Below are positions 26,685 through 35,965 of a stretch of DNA of 64,000 nucleotides, one piece after another. Every line of letters starts with the position of its first letter. Position 1 is the stretch's first letter. The stretch is from an uncultured Armatimonadota bacterium (GTDB lineage Bacteria > Armatimonadota > Fimbriimonadia > Fimbriimonadales > Fimbriimonadaceae): positions 222,479 through 286,478 of the forward strand of contig CAIYMO010000053.1 in the NCBI GenBank assembly GCA_903927345.1. Reading direction: 5' to 3'. The position numbers and the translations under genes were made by a program. The notes below the pieces were generated by a model. It was not told the origin of the DNA. It did not search any database and was given only the letters and a program-made list of their open reading frames with translations.

Positions 26685-27898
26685 TTCGACTGATATCCAG
26701 GTCTAAATTGTGCACCACGCACCGGCGGAGTTGGAGGTGCGACAGGAGTTTGAGGCTCTCCGGCGGGAGTCGTTTGGATTGGCGTAACCGCAGGAGCGGT
26801 TTGTACCGGTGCAGCCGTTCCCGGAGAAGCGCTCTTGGAAAGGTTAAGAAGGCGCTCGAATTCCCCTGGGTCCTTAGCGCGCGCTTTGGCGTCTTCATGG
26901 GTGACAATTCCCATGTCAACAAGCTTCGCCATGGACTGATCCAAGGACTGCATCTTTGCTCGGCTTCCGGTTTGGATCAGCGAGCTGATCTGGAACGTCT
27001 TATTCTCTCGGATGAGGTTTCGAACTGCTCCAGTTGCAACGAGAGTTTCGTATGCGGCAACTCGACCCCGGCCATCTTTACGGCGGAGCAAGGTCTGAGA
27101 GATAACGCCAACCAGGTTCACCGAAAGTTGCATTCGAACTTGCTGTTGCTGGTGGGTCGGGAAGACGTCAACAATTCGATCAACGGTTTGAACCGCGTCA
27201 ATCGTATGTAACGTTCCAAAGACAAGGTGCCCGGTTTCCGCGGCAGTTATCGCGAGGTGGATCGTTTCCAAGTCGCGCATTTCGCCGACGAGGATCACGT
27301 CTGGGTCTTGCCGAAGAACGTATTTCAGCGCGTTCGCGAAGGAGTCGGTGTCAACGCCCAGTTCTCGCTGGTTGATCAGAGCATGTTGGTCGGAGTGGAC
27401 AAACTCAATCGGGTCCTCAACCGTCATGATGTGGACAGGCTGAGTGCGGTTCACCCGGTCAATCATCGCAGCAAGCGAGGTTGACTTACCCGATCCCGCA
27501 GGACCGGTCACGAGCACAAGGCCGCGCGGGCGGTTGATAAAGTCGTAGCAAGCCGCCGGGAGCTGGAGATCCTCCATCGTCTGGATCTCATAGGGAATAA
27601 CGCGGAAGGCAGCCTGAGTGAATCCGCGCTGCTGGTAAACGTTGCCTCGGAATCGCGAGACACCCTTGATTTCAACTGCAAAGTCAAGCTCGAGCTCTTC
27701 TTCGTAATAGCTCACCTGGTCGGGGCGAAGCATCTTGAAGAGTTCGGTGCGGAACTCACGGTTGTGGAACGGATCAGCCTCAACGAGTTGCAGATCGCCG
27801 TTCACCCGAATGTAAACGTGACCAGAGTCGGTCTTGAAGTGGACGTCAGAACCTCCCACTTCGACACAACGTCGAAGGTAAAACTCAATCGACTGCAT
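26681..27898 (-). CDS. PilT-family retraction ATPase, copy 3, with proline-rich tail
   Basis: A 405-residue hexameric ATPase of the type IV pilus retraction family. Walker A is VTGPAGSGKST (Ala in place of the usual Thr), Walker B VILVGEMRDLET, and the His box GHLVFGTLHTIDAV. The C-terminus keeps the AVRNLIRENKTFQI pilT motif and adds a Pro/Thr/Gln-rich tail of about 50 residues not seen in copies 1 and 2. It shares one base with copy 2 and overlaps metX by four bases. Confidence 0.92.
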   Translation of the reverse strand: MQSIEFYLRRCVEVGGSDVHFKTDSGHVYIRVNGDLQLVEADPFHNREFRTELFKMLRPDQVSYYEEELELDFAVEIKGVSRFRGNVYQQRGFTQAAFRVIPYEIQTMEDLQLPAACYDFINRPRGLVLVTGPAGSGKSTSLAAMIDRVNRTQPVHIMTVEDPIEFVHSDQHALINQRELGVDTDSFANALKYVLRQDPDVILVGEMRDLETIHLAITAAETGHLVFGTLHTIDAVQTVDRIVDVFPTHQQQQVRMQLSVNLVGVISQTLLRRKDGRGRVAAYETLVATGAVRNLIRENKTFQISSLIQTGSRAKMQSLDQSMAKLVDMGIVTHEDAKARAKDPGEFERLLNLSKSASPGTAAPVQTAPAVTPIQTTPAGEPQTPVAPPTPPVRGAQFRPGYQSK

Positions 27899-28986
27899 TA
27901 AGCTGTCACCCCTCCGATGAGTCCATGGCTCGCAGCCCGATGCTGGAATTCGTTTACGTTAGAAGACTTCGCCAAAGCGTCTTCGTACTCAATTTCGCCT
28001 TGCTCAACAAGCTTGAGCAAGTGACCATCCAGAGACTGCATTCCGAATTGCTGACCCGTCTGGATGTCGGTCGGGATCTGGTGAGTTTTTCCATCCCGAA
28101 TGAGGTTGCGGATTGCCGGAGTAGCAAGCATCACTTCAAAAGCGGCGACGCGACCAGGCTTCCCTTTCCGAGGAATCAACGTCTGCGAAATAACCGCCTG
28201 GAGGGTGACTGAAAGCTGAGTCCGCACCTGTGCCTGCTGCTCGGGATCGAAGACGTCCACGATTCGGTCGATCGTTTGCGCCGCGTCAACGGTGTGCAAG
28301 GTGCTAAAGACAAGGTGACCCGTTTCAGCTGCGGTAATTGCCAACTGAATGGTTTCCAGATCACGCATTTCACCGACAAGGATTACGTCGGGATTCTGCC
28401 GAAGAACGTGCTTCAGAGCGTGCGAGAACGAGTGCGTATCGGTGGCCAGCTCACGCTGGTTGATGATCGAGATATTGTCCTTGTGAACGTACTCGATCGG
28501 ATCCTCAATCGTCATGATGTGGCATCGCCGCTCATGGTTGATGTGGTTGATGATGGCCGCCAGCGAAGTCGACTTACCCGAGCCGGTTGGACCAGTCACG
28601 AGGACAAGTCCGCGCGCGAGGCCAGCAATACGCTTGCTCACCTGCGGAAGCGAAAGTTCGTCGATGGTGCGGATATTGAACGGGATAACACGGAACACCG
28701 CGCCAAGGTTTCCACGTTGCCAAAACATGTTGACGCGGAATCGGGCAAGCCCGGGAACGTTGTAACTGAGATCGACTTCTTTAAAAGTTTCGAGCTTATG
28801 TCGCCGCTCATCGTTGAGGATACTGAGGAGTCGTTCGTTGTGTTGCTCGGCCGTTGGCGCTGGAACATCGAGCCGAACGAGGTCGCCTCGAATGCGCATA
28901 CAGGGTGCCACGCCTGCTTTCAAGTGGAGATCGGACGCGTCCCGCTCGACAAGCAGGCGCAACAGATCGTCAATTGGCAATGACAA
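27898..28986 (-). CDS. pilT: PilT-family retraction ATPase, copy 2
   Basis: A 362-residue ATPase and the most canonical of the three: Walker A VTGPTGSGKST, Walker B VILVGEMRDLET, His box GHLVFSTLHTVDAA, and C-terminal AIRNLIRDGKTHQIPTDIQ, the classic PilT signature. It would power pilus retraction (twitching, DNA uptake) on the inner face of the inner membrane. It ends in a TAATG overlap with copy 3. Confidence 0.94.
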   Translation of the reverse strand: MSLPIDDLLRLLVERDASDLHLKAGVAPCMRIRGDLVRLDVPAPTAEQHNERLLSILNDERRHKLETFKEVDLSYNVPGLARFRVNMFWQRGNLGAVFRVIPFNIRTIDELSLPQVSKRIAGLARGLVLVTGPTGSGKSTSLAAIINHINHERRCHIMTIEDPIEYVHKDNISIINQRELATDTHSFSHALKHVLRQNPDVILVGEMRDLETIQLAITAAETGHLVFSTLHTVDAAQTIDRIVDVFDPEQQAQVRTQLSVTLQAVISQTLIPRKGKPGRVAAFEVMLATPAIRNLIRDGKTHQIPTDIQTGQQFGMQSLDGHLLKLVEQGEIEYEDALAKSSNVNEFQHRAASHGLIGGVTA

Positions 28987-29049
28987 TTACTCCCCCCATA
29001 TCCTTTCCGAGACGCCTCTCATACCTTCGTTGTTCCAGGTTTGACCTGA

Positions 29050-30129
29050 TTACCGGCGAAGCATTTGCTTAAGTTCTGAAGCTACGCCAGCGTATTGGAT
29101 CGCCACTTGTTCGGTGATCATCCCCGCACGGACATATTTAAGCAGGCTCTGGTTCATCGTTTGCATGCCCCAGTAGGTGCCATCGTTCATGTGCTGATAG
29201 AGATCGCTGAAGTGACCATCCTCAATCGCCTTGGTAACCGTAGGCGTACAGATGAGGATTTCAGAAGCACAGACACGGCCCTTTCCGTCAACGGTCGGAA
29301 CGAGCTTCTGCGCGACGATTGCGCGCAGCGAGTTTGCCATTCGTTGGCAAAGGTACATCTTCTCGTGCGGTGGGAACATGTTCATGATACGATCCATGGT
29401 CTCATAGGCAGAGGAGGTGTGAACGGTTGAGAAGACGAGGTGACCGGTTTCACCAGCTTGGAGCGATGCACCCATCGTGGTGACGTCGCGCATTTCACCA
29501 ACAAGGATGACGTCTGGAGCTTCGCGGAGTGCGGCACGCAGTGCAGGCTGGAAGTCAAGGGTGTCGATTCCAACTTCGCGCTGACTGACGTAAGCGGTCT
29601 TGTCGGGGTGGACGTACTCAAGAGGGTCTTCGATGGTGACCAAGTGGCAAGCGCGCTCACGGTTGATGATGTCGAGCATTGCCGCCAGGGTGGTGGTCTT
29701 ACCAGAACCTGTAGGTCCAGTGACCAGAATCAGACCGGTCTTGTGCTTGGTCAGTTCGCCGAGAACTGATGGCATACCGAGTTCTTCGAGGGAGCGAATC
29801 TTGAACGGAATGGTTCGTGCGACAATCGCGCACTCGCCCTTTGCCCGGTAGATGTTCGCACGAACACGGCACTTGCCAGGAACTTCGAAAGCAAGGTCCA
29901 TTTCGAACGTTTCGTCGAAAATCCGCTTCATTCGATCATCCATCAAGGCGGTGATCATTCGTTCGGCGTTCTTAGAGTCAATGAACGGCAGCGTCTCGTC
30001 AATCTCGTGGACTGCACTGTGGATTTTCATCTTAGGCCGGCAATTGCCTTTGATCATAACGTCCGAAGACCCTCGATCAAAAGCCATTTCACAAACCTGT
30101 GCCATCGTCAATGTGTTGACATCGATCAT
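29050..30129 (-). CDS. PilT/PilU-family retraction ATPase, copy 1
   Basis: A 359-residue ATPase with Walker A VTGPTGSGKTT, Walker B VILVGEMRDVTT and His box GHLVFSTVHTSSAY. The C-terminal motif differs from PilT: in place of AIRNLIR it has TKAIEDGHFSDLYQHMNDGTYWG, nearer to PilU-type proteins. This suggests a specialised or accessory retraction motor. It starts upstream of the two others, 63 bases from copy 2. Confidence 0.92.
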   Translation of the reverse strand: MIDVNTLTMAQVCEMAFDRGSSDVMIKGNCRPKMKIHSAVHEIDETLPFIDSKNAERMITALMDDRMKRIFDETFEMDLAFEVPGKCRVRANIYRAKGECAIVARTIPFKIRSLEELGMPSVLGELTKHKTGLILVTGPTGSGKTTTLAAMLDIINRERACHLVTIEDPLEYVHPDKTAYVSQREVGIDTLDFQPALRAALREAPDVILVGEMRDVTTMGASLQAGETGHLVFSTVHTSSAYETMDRIMNMFPPHEKMYLCQRMANSLRAIVAQKLVPTVDGKGRVCASEILICTPTVTKAIEDGHFSDLYQHMNDGTYWGMQTMNQSLLKYVRAGMITEQVAIQYAGVASELKQMLRR

Positions 30130-30162
30130 ATTTGCTTAATCCTTAACCCTCGAAATCGCCCG

Positions 30163-30840
30163 TCATTTAGACTTGCGTTGACCCCGAATAACGGCGGAGT
30201 ATACCAACACGCCGATTGAAATCGCGGCTACTGCGATGGCACCAATGAGAACAAAGTCAGGCTTTTTTTGCGCTTCCTGAGTTTCTTTGTTCTTCTTCTC
30301 GATTGCGGGGCCGGGTAAGAACACGTCAGCGGGGTTCTTGGTGTTCACTTTCACCCGGTACTCGATGCTGAGCGGAGACTTGGTGCCGACACCTTCCATC
30401 ATCCACGCGTCCTTCGGTGCGAACCAAAATGCTGGCGTTTTAGAATCAGGCACCATGTCCATAAAGATAACGCTGAACTGCGTGATTGGAGCATCCCCAA
30501 AAGCGAACGCCTTGGCAATCGCCGGAAGGTTGAACTTCGGCTCCTTATCCTGGATGAGCCCGGGCACCGCGAACGTGGCCTTAACGAATGAATTACCGAT
30601 GACTGAGATCGTCGTTCCCCGAGGCGCCATACCGAGTTCTGCGCCAAGAGCGTCAATATGTTTCTTAAGAGCATCTTGAGAATATGCGGAACCCAGAACC
30701 GTTACCTCAACCAGATCGGCCCCCATGGGGTGCTGCTTAACAACGACGGTTGCCTGTGGTGTAACCGAAGAAAAGAACTTCGTTTGGCCGAAACTGATCA
30801 TTGCCAAAAGACCCACAAAGATCACCCAAAAACTCTTCAT
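30163..30840 (-). CDS. Unknown exported protein with C-terminal membrane anchor
   Basis: A 225-residue protein with a signal peptide (MKSFWVIFVGLLAMISFG), an outer alpha/beta domain and a membrane segment near the C-terminus (about 197-215: VLIGAIAVAAISIGVLVYSAVI) with a short basic tail. It is first in the PilT operon by position and may be part of the pilus machine, but this is inference from neighbourhood only. No domain recognised. Confidence 0.7.
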   Translation of the reverse strand: MKSFWVIFVGLLAMISFGQTKFFSSVTPQATVVVKQHPMGADLVEVTVLGSAYSQDALKKHIDALGAELGMAPRGTTISVIGNSFVKATFAVPGLIQDKEPKFNLPAIAKAFAFGDAPITQFSVIFMDMVPDSKTPAFWFAPKDAWMMEGVGTKSPLSIEYRVKVNTKNPADVFLPGPAIEKKNKETQEAQKKPDFVLIGAIAVAAISIGVLVYSAVIRGQRKSK

Positions 30841-30958
30841 CCGTCTCTATTGTCCTTCATTAAGTGGTTTCGCTGGAAGAAAACTCTCTTTTCCTGAGAA
30901 ATCTTGCCAAAGATGAACGTCTAAGTGAGATAGATCGTATATCTAGCGGAGGATCAGC

Positions 30959-30964
30959 TATAAT
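30959..30964 (+). promoter_or_regulatory. Candidate -10 box (TATAAT) for greA
   Basis: A perfect TATAAT 26 bases before the GTG start of greA, downstream of an AT-rich stretch. The -35 region is weak. This likely drives greA and perhaps the genes beyond. Confidence 0.55.
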
Positions 30965-30990
30965 GCTCCCTCCCTCATAGGATTTGACTC

Positions 30991-31494
30991 GTGAATCAAC
31001 CTGAAATCGCAATCGAACATGGCACGCTAACCCCGCTTACCCCGGACGGTCACGCTGCGCTTACCGCTGAGCTCCAGCGGCTAACCGTTGAGGTTCGGGC
31101 AGATATCGCCGAGCGAATCCGAGAGAGCCAACAACACGGCGAATTTAGTGAGGATAACAGCGAACTTGATCAGGTAAAAACCGAGCAAGCGTTCGTTGAA
31201 AACCGAATCGCCGAGCTCCGGTCAACACTCAGCCACTGCTACATCCTTGATATGGAAGCCATCTCCACCGATACCGTAGGAATCGGCGCCCTGGTCCAGA
31301 TCGAAGATGTTGAGTTTGCCGACAAATTTGAAGTCCGAATCGTATCGTCCGTAGAGGCCGATCCAGATCGCGACTACATCTCCGCTGAATCTCCAATGGG
31401 CTCCGCCATTTACGGTCAATCGAAGGGCGAACTTGTTACCTTCGAAGCACCAGATGGTCCAAAGAAGATCAAAATCCACGCAATCGGACGTTAA
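30991..31494 (+). CDS. greA: Transcription elongation factor GreA
   Basis: A 167-residue cleavage factor that rescues backtracked RNA polymerase. The N-terminal coiled coil carries the family motif IRESQQHGEFSEDNSELDQVK (acidic tip residues D and E), followed by the FKBP-like C-terminal domain ending with PMGSAIYGQSKGELVTF. Start is a GTG. Length fits (usual 158). The secE-nusG pair follows 65 bases later. Confidence 0.95.
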   Translation: MNQPEIAIEHGTLTPLTPDGHAALTAELQRLTVEVRADIAERIRESQQHGEFSEDNSELDQVKTEQAFVENRIAELRSTLSHCYILDMEAISTDTVGIGALVQIEDVEFADKFEVRIVSSVEADPDRDYISAESPMGSAIYGQSKGELVTFEAPDGPKKIKIHAIGR

Positions 31495-31559
31495 CTTTTG
31501 GCGTCATAAACGGTACACTTCGGCTTCCCCCTCAACAAGAGAGCCGGGCGAAACTGTCC

Positions 31560-31799
31560 ATGTCAGAAAATCAGAATAAGTCAATAGCGCTTCCAAACGT
31601 TAAGCGAGGCATCAAACCGTTCTTCGCTGGCGTCAAGCGAGAGCTTAAGAAGGTCTCCTGGCCGACTTACCAAGAAACGAACCGACTCTTCGGCGTCGTT
31701 GTCTCGGTTTGCGTTTTGCTCATCGTAGTCATGGGCGTCCTCGGATTTGCATTCGAGACACTAGTTCACTTGATTACTCGAACGGGGACTGGAGCGTAA
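31560..31799 (+). CDS. secE: Preprotein translocase subunit SecE
   Basis: A 79-residue single-span protein of the Sec translocon. Family pattern visible: GVKRELKKVSWPTYQETNRLFGVVV leading into one membrane helix (about 45-67). It lies 3 bases before nusG, the usual bacterial pairing. Confidence 0.95.
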   Translation: MSENQNKSIALPNVKRGIKPFFAGVKRELKKVSWPTYQETNRLFGVVVSVCVLLIVVMGVLGFAFETLVHLITRTGTGA

Positions 31800-31802
31800 G
31801 AG

Positions 31803-32330
31803 ATGCCAAAAGCCTGGTACGCAGTACACACAATTTCGGGTCACGAAAACAAAGTTCGTGACGTCCTCACCCGACGCGCTCAAGTGGAAGGTCTTTGGGA
31901 TTACGACATCTTCGAAATCCTGATCCCTACCGAAAAAGAGCTTCAAACTCGAAACGGAAAGCGCGTCGAAAAAGACAAGAAAGTCTTCCCCGGATACATC
32001 CTGGTCAACATGATGTTGAGCGACGAGTCATTCAAGCTCGTTAAGTCAACGTCAGGTGTCACCGGATTCGTCCAATCCGGCAACAAGCCGATCCCGCTTG
32101 AGGAGTACGAGGTTCGTCGCATCATGACCAACCTCGCTGCAAGCCAAGAAGCGCCTAAGGTTCTCTGGAACAAAGGCGAAGCAATCCGAGTTGTCGCAGG
32201 TCCATTCAGCGACTTCAGCGGAAAGATCGAAGAAGTTATGGTCGAAAAGGAAATGCTCAAGGTCTTGATCAACATCTTTGGTCGAGATACCCCGGTTGAG
32301 CTTGAATTCGATCAAGTCGAAAAGATGTAG
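31803..32330 (+). CDS. nusG: Transcription termination/antitermination factor NusG
   Basis: A 175-residue NusG with the N-terminal NGN domain (MPKAWYAVHTISGHENKV) and C-terminal KOW domain (GEAIRVVAGPFSDFSGKIEEV), and the FPGYILVNM motif between. It binds RNA polymerase and couples it to Rho or the ribosome. The ribosomal protein genes rplK-rplA that normally follow are absent; recJ follows instead. Confidence 0.96.
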   Translation: MPKAWYAVHTISGHENKVRDVLTRRAQVEGLWDYDIFEILIPTEKELQTRNGKRVEKDKKVFPGYILVNMMLSDESFKLVKSTSGVTGFVQSGNKPIPLEEYEVRRIMTNLAASQEAPKVLWNKGEAIRVVAGPFSDFSGKIEEVMVEKEMLKVLINIFGRDTPVELEFDQVEKM

Positions 32331-32414
32331 TGGCGCACAGCCCCACATCGCACCGAACCAAAAACCGATTGCGAAGACGTCAGAATTGATGCCTTCGCAA
32401 TCTCATTTATCACT

Positions 32415-34145
32415 ATGTCAACTTTTCAGCTATCACTCACCGGCAAGCGATGGCTGGTCTCAGCCCCAGACCCAGTCGCAGCTTCCAAACTAGCCGCGGA
32501 GCTTGGAGTCTCGGATGCCACAGCTGAAGTTCTGATTCAGCGCGGTTATGCGTCGCCCGAAGACGCTCACCGATTCCTTAACCCGTCCCTCGACGACCTC
32601 GGCGATCCTTCCCTGCTACCCGACTTCGATTCGGCCCGTAACGAGATCCTCGGGGCCAAAGAGCGGGGCGATCTCATCTACGTTCATGGCGACTACGACG
32701 TTGACGGAGTAACCTCGGCGGCAATCTTCGATCGCTACCTCAAAAAGATCGGATGTAATGTCCACACCCACGTCCCCCACCGCCTCAACGAGGGCTACGG
32801 AATCAATCTCTCCGCCGTCGATGCGGCCCACGAGCGAGGCGCCAAGCTCTTCCTAACGTGCGACTGTGGCATCAGCGCTCACGAACAGGTTCTTCGCGCA
32901 AAGTCGTTCGGAATGAAGGTGGTAGTCACGGACCACCACGAGCTGAAGGACACGCTTCCAGAAGCTGAAGCCGTGGTTAATCCCCACCGAAAGGATTCCG
33001 CATACCCATTTTCCAACCTGTCCGGGGCCGGTGTTGTCTACCGACTCTGCGAGGGTCTCACAAGGGCACTCGATGAAAAAGGAGTGGACTCCTATCGACG
33101 GAACTTCGTCGATCTCGCCGCGCTCGGAACGATTGCTGACGTGATGCCACTGAACGGCGATAACCGCATCATCGCCCGCTACGGCTTAGAGAAGCTCAGC
33201 GACACCAAGAAAAAAGGTCTCGTCGCACTCAAAGAGGTCTCCGAAATCCGAGACCGCGTCATGTCGCACGACGTCGGCTACAAGCTCGGACCCCGCCTCA
33301 ACGCCGCCGGACGAATTGACGACGCCGCTCTATCGCTACGTCTTCTGCTCACCGAAGATGCCGCCGAGGCGAGGAGCGTTGCGCTCGAACTCGACAAGCA
33401 CAACCTCGAGCGCAGGGCGATGCAAGACCGAATGTTTGAAGAGGCTTTTGCCCAAGCCGAAGAGCTCGGTGGAAAAGACCTCCACATGATCATGGTGTTC
33501 AATCCGGAATGGCATCCCGGAATCGTCGGGTTGCTCGCGGGCAAGTTGAAAGAACACTACGCCCGCCCGGTCTTCGCCGGAACCATTGACCCTGAAACCG
33601 GAAAAGGCAAGGCCAGCGGACGCTCAATCCCGGGTCTCTCGCTCGCCGAGCTAATTTCAGCCCATCCCGCCCTTGTTCAAGGTGGCGGACACGCCATGGC
33701 GGCAGGTATCGGCTTCCCAGAAGCCCATCTCGAAGAGATTCGGTCAACGTTTAACCAATACGCTCAGACCACCCTTCGCCCCGAAGATCTCTTCCCTGCT
33801 ATCGAAATCGCGGCGTTTGTAGATCCTGCGGGAGTCACGCGGCGTTCCATCGATGAGTTCTCCTCTCTCGAACCATTCGGCATGATGAACCCCAAGCCGA
33901 TCTTTGGTGCGCAAAACGTTGAAGTCCTGGCGATTCGCTCGATGGGAGCCGAAGGCCAGCACATTTCGATTACTCTCAAGCACTCCGGCGGCACTGTTCG
34001 GTGCGTCGGATGGGGCATGTTCGCGGCGCTTGGCGGACTACGCTCCGGCGACCGAGTCGACGTGGCATTCGAGCCTCAGCTCAATACTTATCAGGGACAA
34101 GAGTCGCTTCAATGGAAGCTAGCCGACGTTCGGCGAGCTGTGTAG
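32415..34145 (+). CDS. recJ: Single-strand-specific exonuclease RecJ
   Basis: A 576-residue 5'-3' exonuclease. DHH motifs are present: YVHGDYDVDGVTSAAI (motif I), LFLTCDCGIS, VVTDHHEL (motif III), followed by the DHHA1 region with GGGHAMAAGIG and a C-terminal OB-like domain. It acts in recombination repair and mismatch repair. Its last 65 bases overlap the end of the convergent HtrA-like gene. The start ATG lacks a clear ribosome-binding site. Confidence 0.95.
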   Translation: MSTFQLSLTGKRWLVSAPDPVAASKLAAELGVSDATAEVLIQRGYASPEDAHRFLNPSLDDLGDPSLLPDFDSARNEILGAKERGDLIYVHGDYDVDGVTSAAIFDRYLKKIGCNVHTHVPHRLNEGYGINLSAVDAAHERGAKLFLTCDCGISAHEQVLRAKSFGMKVVVTDHHELKDTLPEAEAVVNPHRKDSAYPFSNLSGAGVVYRLCEGLTRALDEKGVDSYRRNFVDLAALGTIADVMPLNGDNRIIARYGLEKLSDTKKKGLVALKEVSEIRDRVMSHDVGYKLGPRLNAAGRIDDAALSLRLLLTEDAAEARSVALELDKHNLERRAMQDRMFEEAFAQAEELGGKDLHMIMVFNPEWHPGIVGLLAGKLKEHYARPVFAGTIDPETGKGKASGRSIPGLSLAELISAHPALVQGGGHAMAAGIGFPEAHLEEIRSTFNQYAQTTLRPEDLFPAIEIAAFVDPAGVTRRSIDEFSSLEPFGMMNPKPIFGAQNVEVLAIRSMGAEGQHISITLKHSGGTVRCVGWGMFAALGGLRSGDRVDVAFEPQLNTYQGQESLQWKLADVRRAV

Positions 34146-35148
34146 TCTGCGCGCCAAGAGTCGCTTCGACAGTCAACTTCTCGCTGCCACGCTGAATCTG
34201 GATCGCAACCTTGTCTCCAGGCTGAAAGTCGTAAGTCATCCGCGCAAAGTCGATCTGATCGCGAATCTTCTTGCCTCCGATGTCTGAGATGACATCGCCA
34301 ACTTTGATTCCAGCTTGAGCTGCCGGAGAGTCGACGTCAACTTGCTGAACACTAACTCCACCAAGCGAGTTAACAATCAGCACACCGAGCATCGCCGTAG
34401 GAGCCTTATGACCCGGGGTCAAAAAGCCTGCCATAGCCCGCTTGGTTACTTCCCATGTAGGCGTGTATCCAACAACGAGCCCAGCCGGACCGAGGGGAGC
34501 AACCGACTTAGCATTCAAGCTCGCCACGATTCCGGTTCGACTCTGACTTTGGTTCTGGCCCTGATTCTGACCCTGGTTCTGTGACGGTGCAACTTGCGAA
34601 ACCGCAAGAGTGGCCGCGATGGAGCCAATCAACCGACCTTTCCCGCTGAACAACAGTGCGCCACCGATGGCGACCGGCGTCTGCTCGATCCGAACTTCGT
34701 TCATCGGCACCGCACGGCGACTTTTCTCGTCCACGCCAATCCGCTCTGAAGAAGTAATTTCCGCCCTTACGGTTCCGGTTGGCAAGACAGCGAGAATCAT
34801 TCCCCGACCGCCGTCACTGTCATCCGCCCAACTCACCGTTTCCACCTTGGAAGGAGCCTTGACCGTCTTGATCAGAACTAGCTGAGAGGGAGTGTCCTTA
34901 TGAATCGGAACGAAGGCAAGCTTTTCCCCGCTGCCGGTAACAAGCTCCGTCGCACCGCCACCCAGAGTCAACTGATGCGTAATTGCATACCCGTCCTTGG
35001 TGATGAACGCTGCCGCACCATAGGTCACGCCTGCCTGCTTGATATAGGCAATCGCCGGGCGAAGGTTGTTAATCGTGGCGACCTCGGGCCCAGTGAACTG
35101 GGCTCGAACACCGAGGAACAGAGCGAGACTAACCGCCGATTGCAACAT
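34081..35148 (-). CDS. HtrA-like protein with dead protease domain and PDZ domain
   Basis: A 355-residue exported protein: signal peptide MLQSAVSLALFLGVRAQ, a trypsin-like fold at about 40-185, a Gln/Asn-rich linker (about 190-205) and a PDZ domain (about 245-330, with GVSVQQVDVDSPAAQAGIKV). The catalytic residues are all replaced: His by Leu60 (ITHQL where ITN-H is expected), Asp by Gln88 (SQLVLIK for DLAVLK) and Ser by Ile160 (AIGGALL for GNSGGPL). It should bind rather than cut. It overlaps the anti-sigma gene by 20 bases. Confidence 0.85.
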   Translation of the reverse strand: MLQSAVSLALFLGVRAQFTGPEVATINNLRPAIAYIKQAGVTYGAAAFITKDGYAITHQLTLGGGATELVTGSGEKLAFVPIHKDTPSQLVLIKTVKAPSKVETVSWADDSDGGRGMILAVLPTGTVRAEITSSERIGVDEKSRRAVPMNEVRIEQTPVAIGGALLFSGKGRLIGSIAATLAVSQVAPSQNQGQNQGQNQSQSRTGIVASLNAKSVAPLGPAGLVVGYTPTWEVTKRAMAGFLTPGHKAPTAMLGVLIVNSLGGVSVQQVDVDSPAAQAGIKVGDVISDIGGKKIRDQIDFARMTYDFQPGDKVAIQIQRGSEKLTVEATLGAQTTQLAERRLASIEATLVPDKY

Positions 35149-35965
35149 TGGTTGGGTTGCTCACCTCTCGAGCAGTTGGAGCACCGACACCAGAGTCGGT
35201 GGTTGCATCAATTAGAATAATCGGAGCTGATTCAGTCGTTGCCGCGAAGGTTGCCGGCGGTGCCGCAGCAGCGAGCGCCATTGGCATCGTATCCGCAGCT
35301 TCAGGCTTGTTTGGCCGCGCACCTTCACTCACCAAAGCCTTTGCACTGCGGCTCGAGTCCGAACGGGTCGCGACAAGCCCAGCCGTTCCGATGGATTGTC
35401 CAAAGCGACGCTTGGAAGACTTGGTTCGCGGCTTGCTCTTTGAGGACGCATTCACGACCGCGGCGCGGCGCGCATCAGGGTAGTCCAAACCAACATTCGC
35501 CGAACCAGGTTCGATCTTGGTATTCGTCGCGACGCGCTCGGTCGAAAGCCCAGCGGGTGCTTTAATCTGCACATCAGGCAACAACTTCTCAACGGCAGGT
35601 TTGGAGCCAGAAGCCACAATCACCGGCTCGCGGTGACTTGCGCCCTTTGTCATGACGAACGCTAGTGCGGCGACGCTCGCGACAGCGGCGGGGCCGAGAA
35701 GGAAATTCAACCAGTTGATACCAGACCGGACGGGCTTAGCTCCCGAAGACTCGATCGCCTGGCGCAGTCGTTCCTTGCTGAACTGCATCTCAGGGATGTC
35801 GTCTCGGATCGCAGTGAGGTCCGAGCGAAGTGTTCGCAACAGATCAAGTTCGGTTTGCGCAGAAGAATCACCCAGGAGCCGTGCTTCGAGGGCTTGGGAG
35901 TCACGCTCAGTGAGCTCGCCAAAGGCGAGATTGAGCAATTCGTCGTCGTTCTTCCAGTTCTTCAT
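35129..35965 (-). CDS. Anti-sigma factor-like membrane protein
   Basis: A 278-residue protein with an N-terminal cytoplasmic helical head (LLNLAFGELTERDSQALEARLLGD) that has the layout of an anti-sigma factor domain, one membrane segment near residues 88-106 (LLGPAAVASVAALAFVM), and a long low-complexity exported part rich in Ala, Ser and Thr. It has no zinc-finger cysteines. Its start overlaps the sigma-factor stop by four bases, which supports the pairing. Confidence 0.8.
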   Translation of the reverse strand: MKNWKNDDELLNLAFGELTERDSQALEARLLGDSSAQTELDLLRTLRSDLTAIRDDIPEMQFSKERLRQAIESSGAKPVRSGINWLNFLLGPAAVASVAALAFVMTKGASHREPVIVASGSKPAVEKLLPDVQIKAPAGLSTERVATNTKIEPGSANVGLDYPDARRAAVVNASSKSKPRTKSSKRRFGQSIGTAGLVATRSDSSRSAKALVSEGARPNKPEAADTMPMALAAAAPPATFAATTESAPIILIDATTDSGVGAPTAREVSNPTNVAIGG

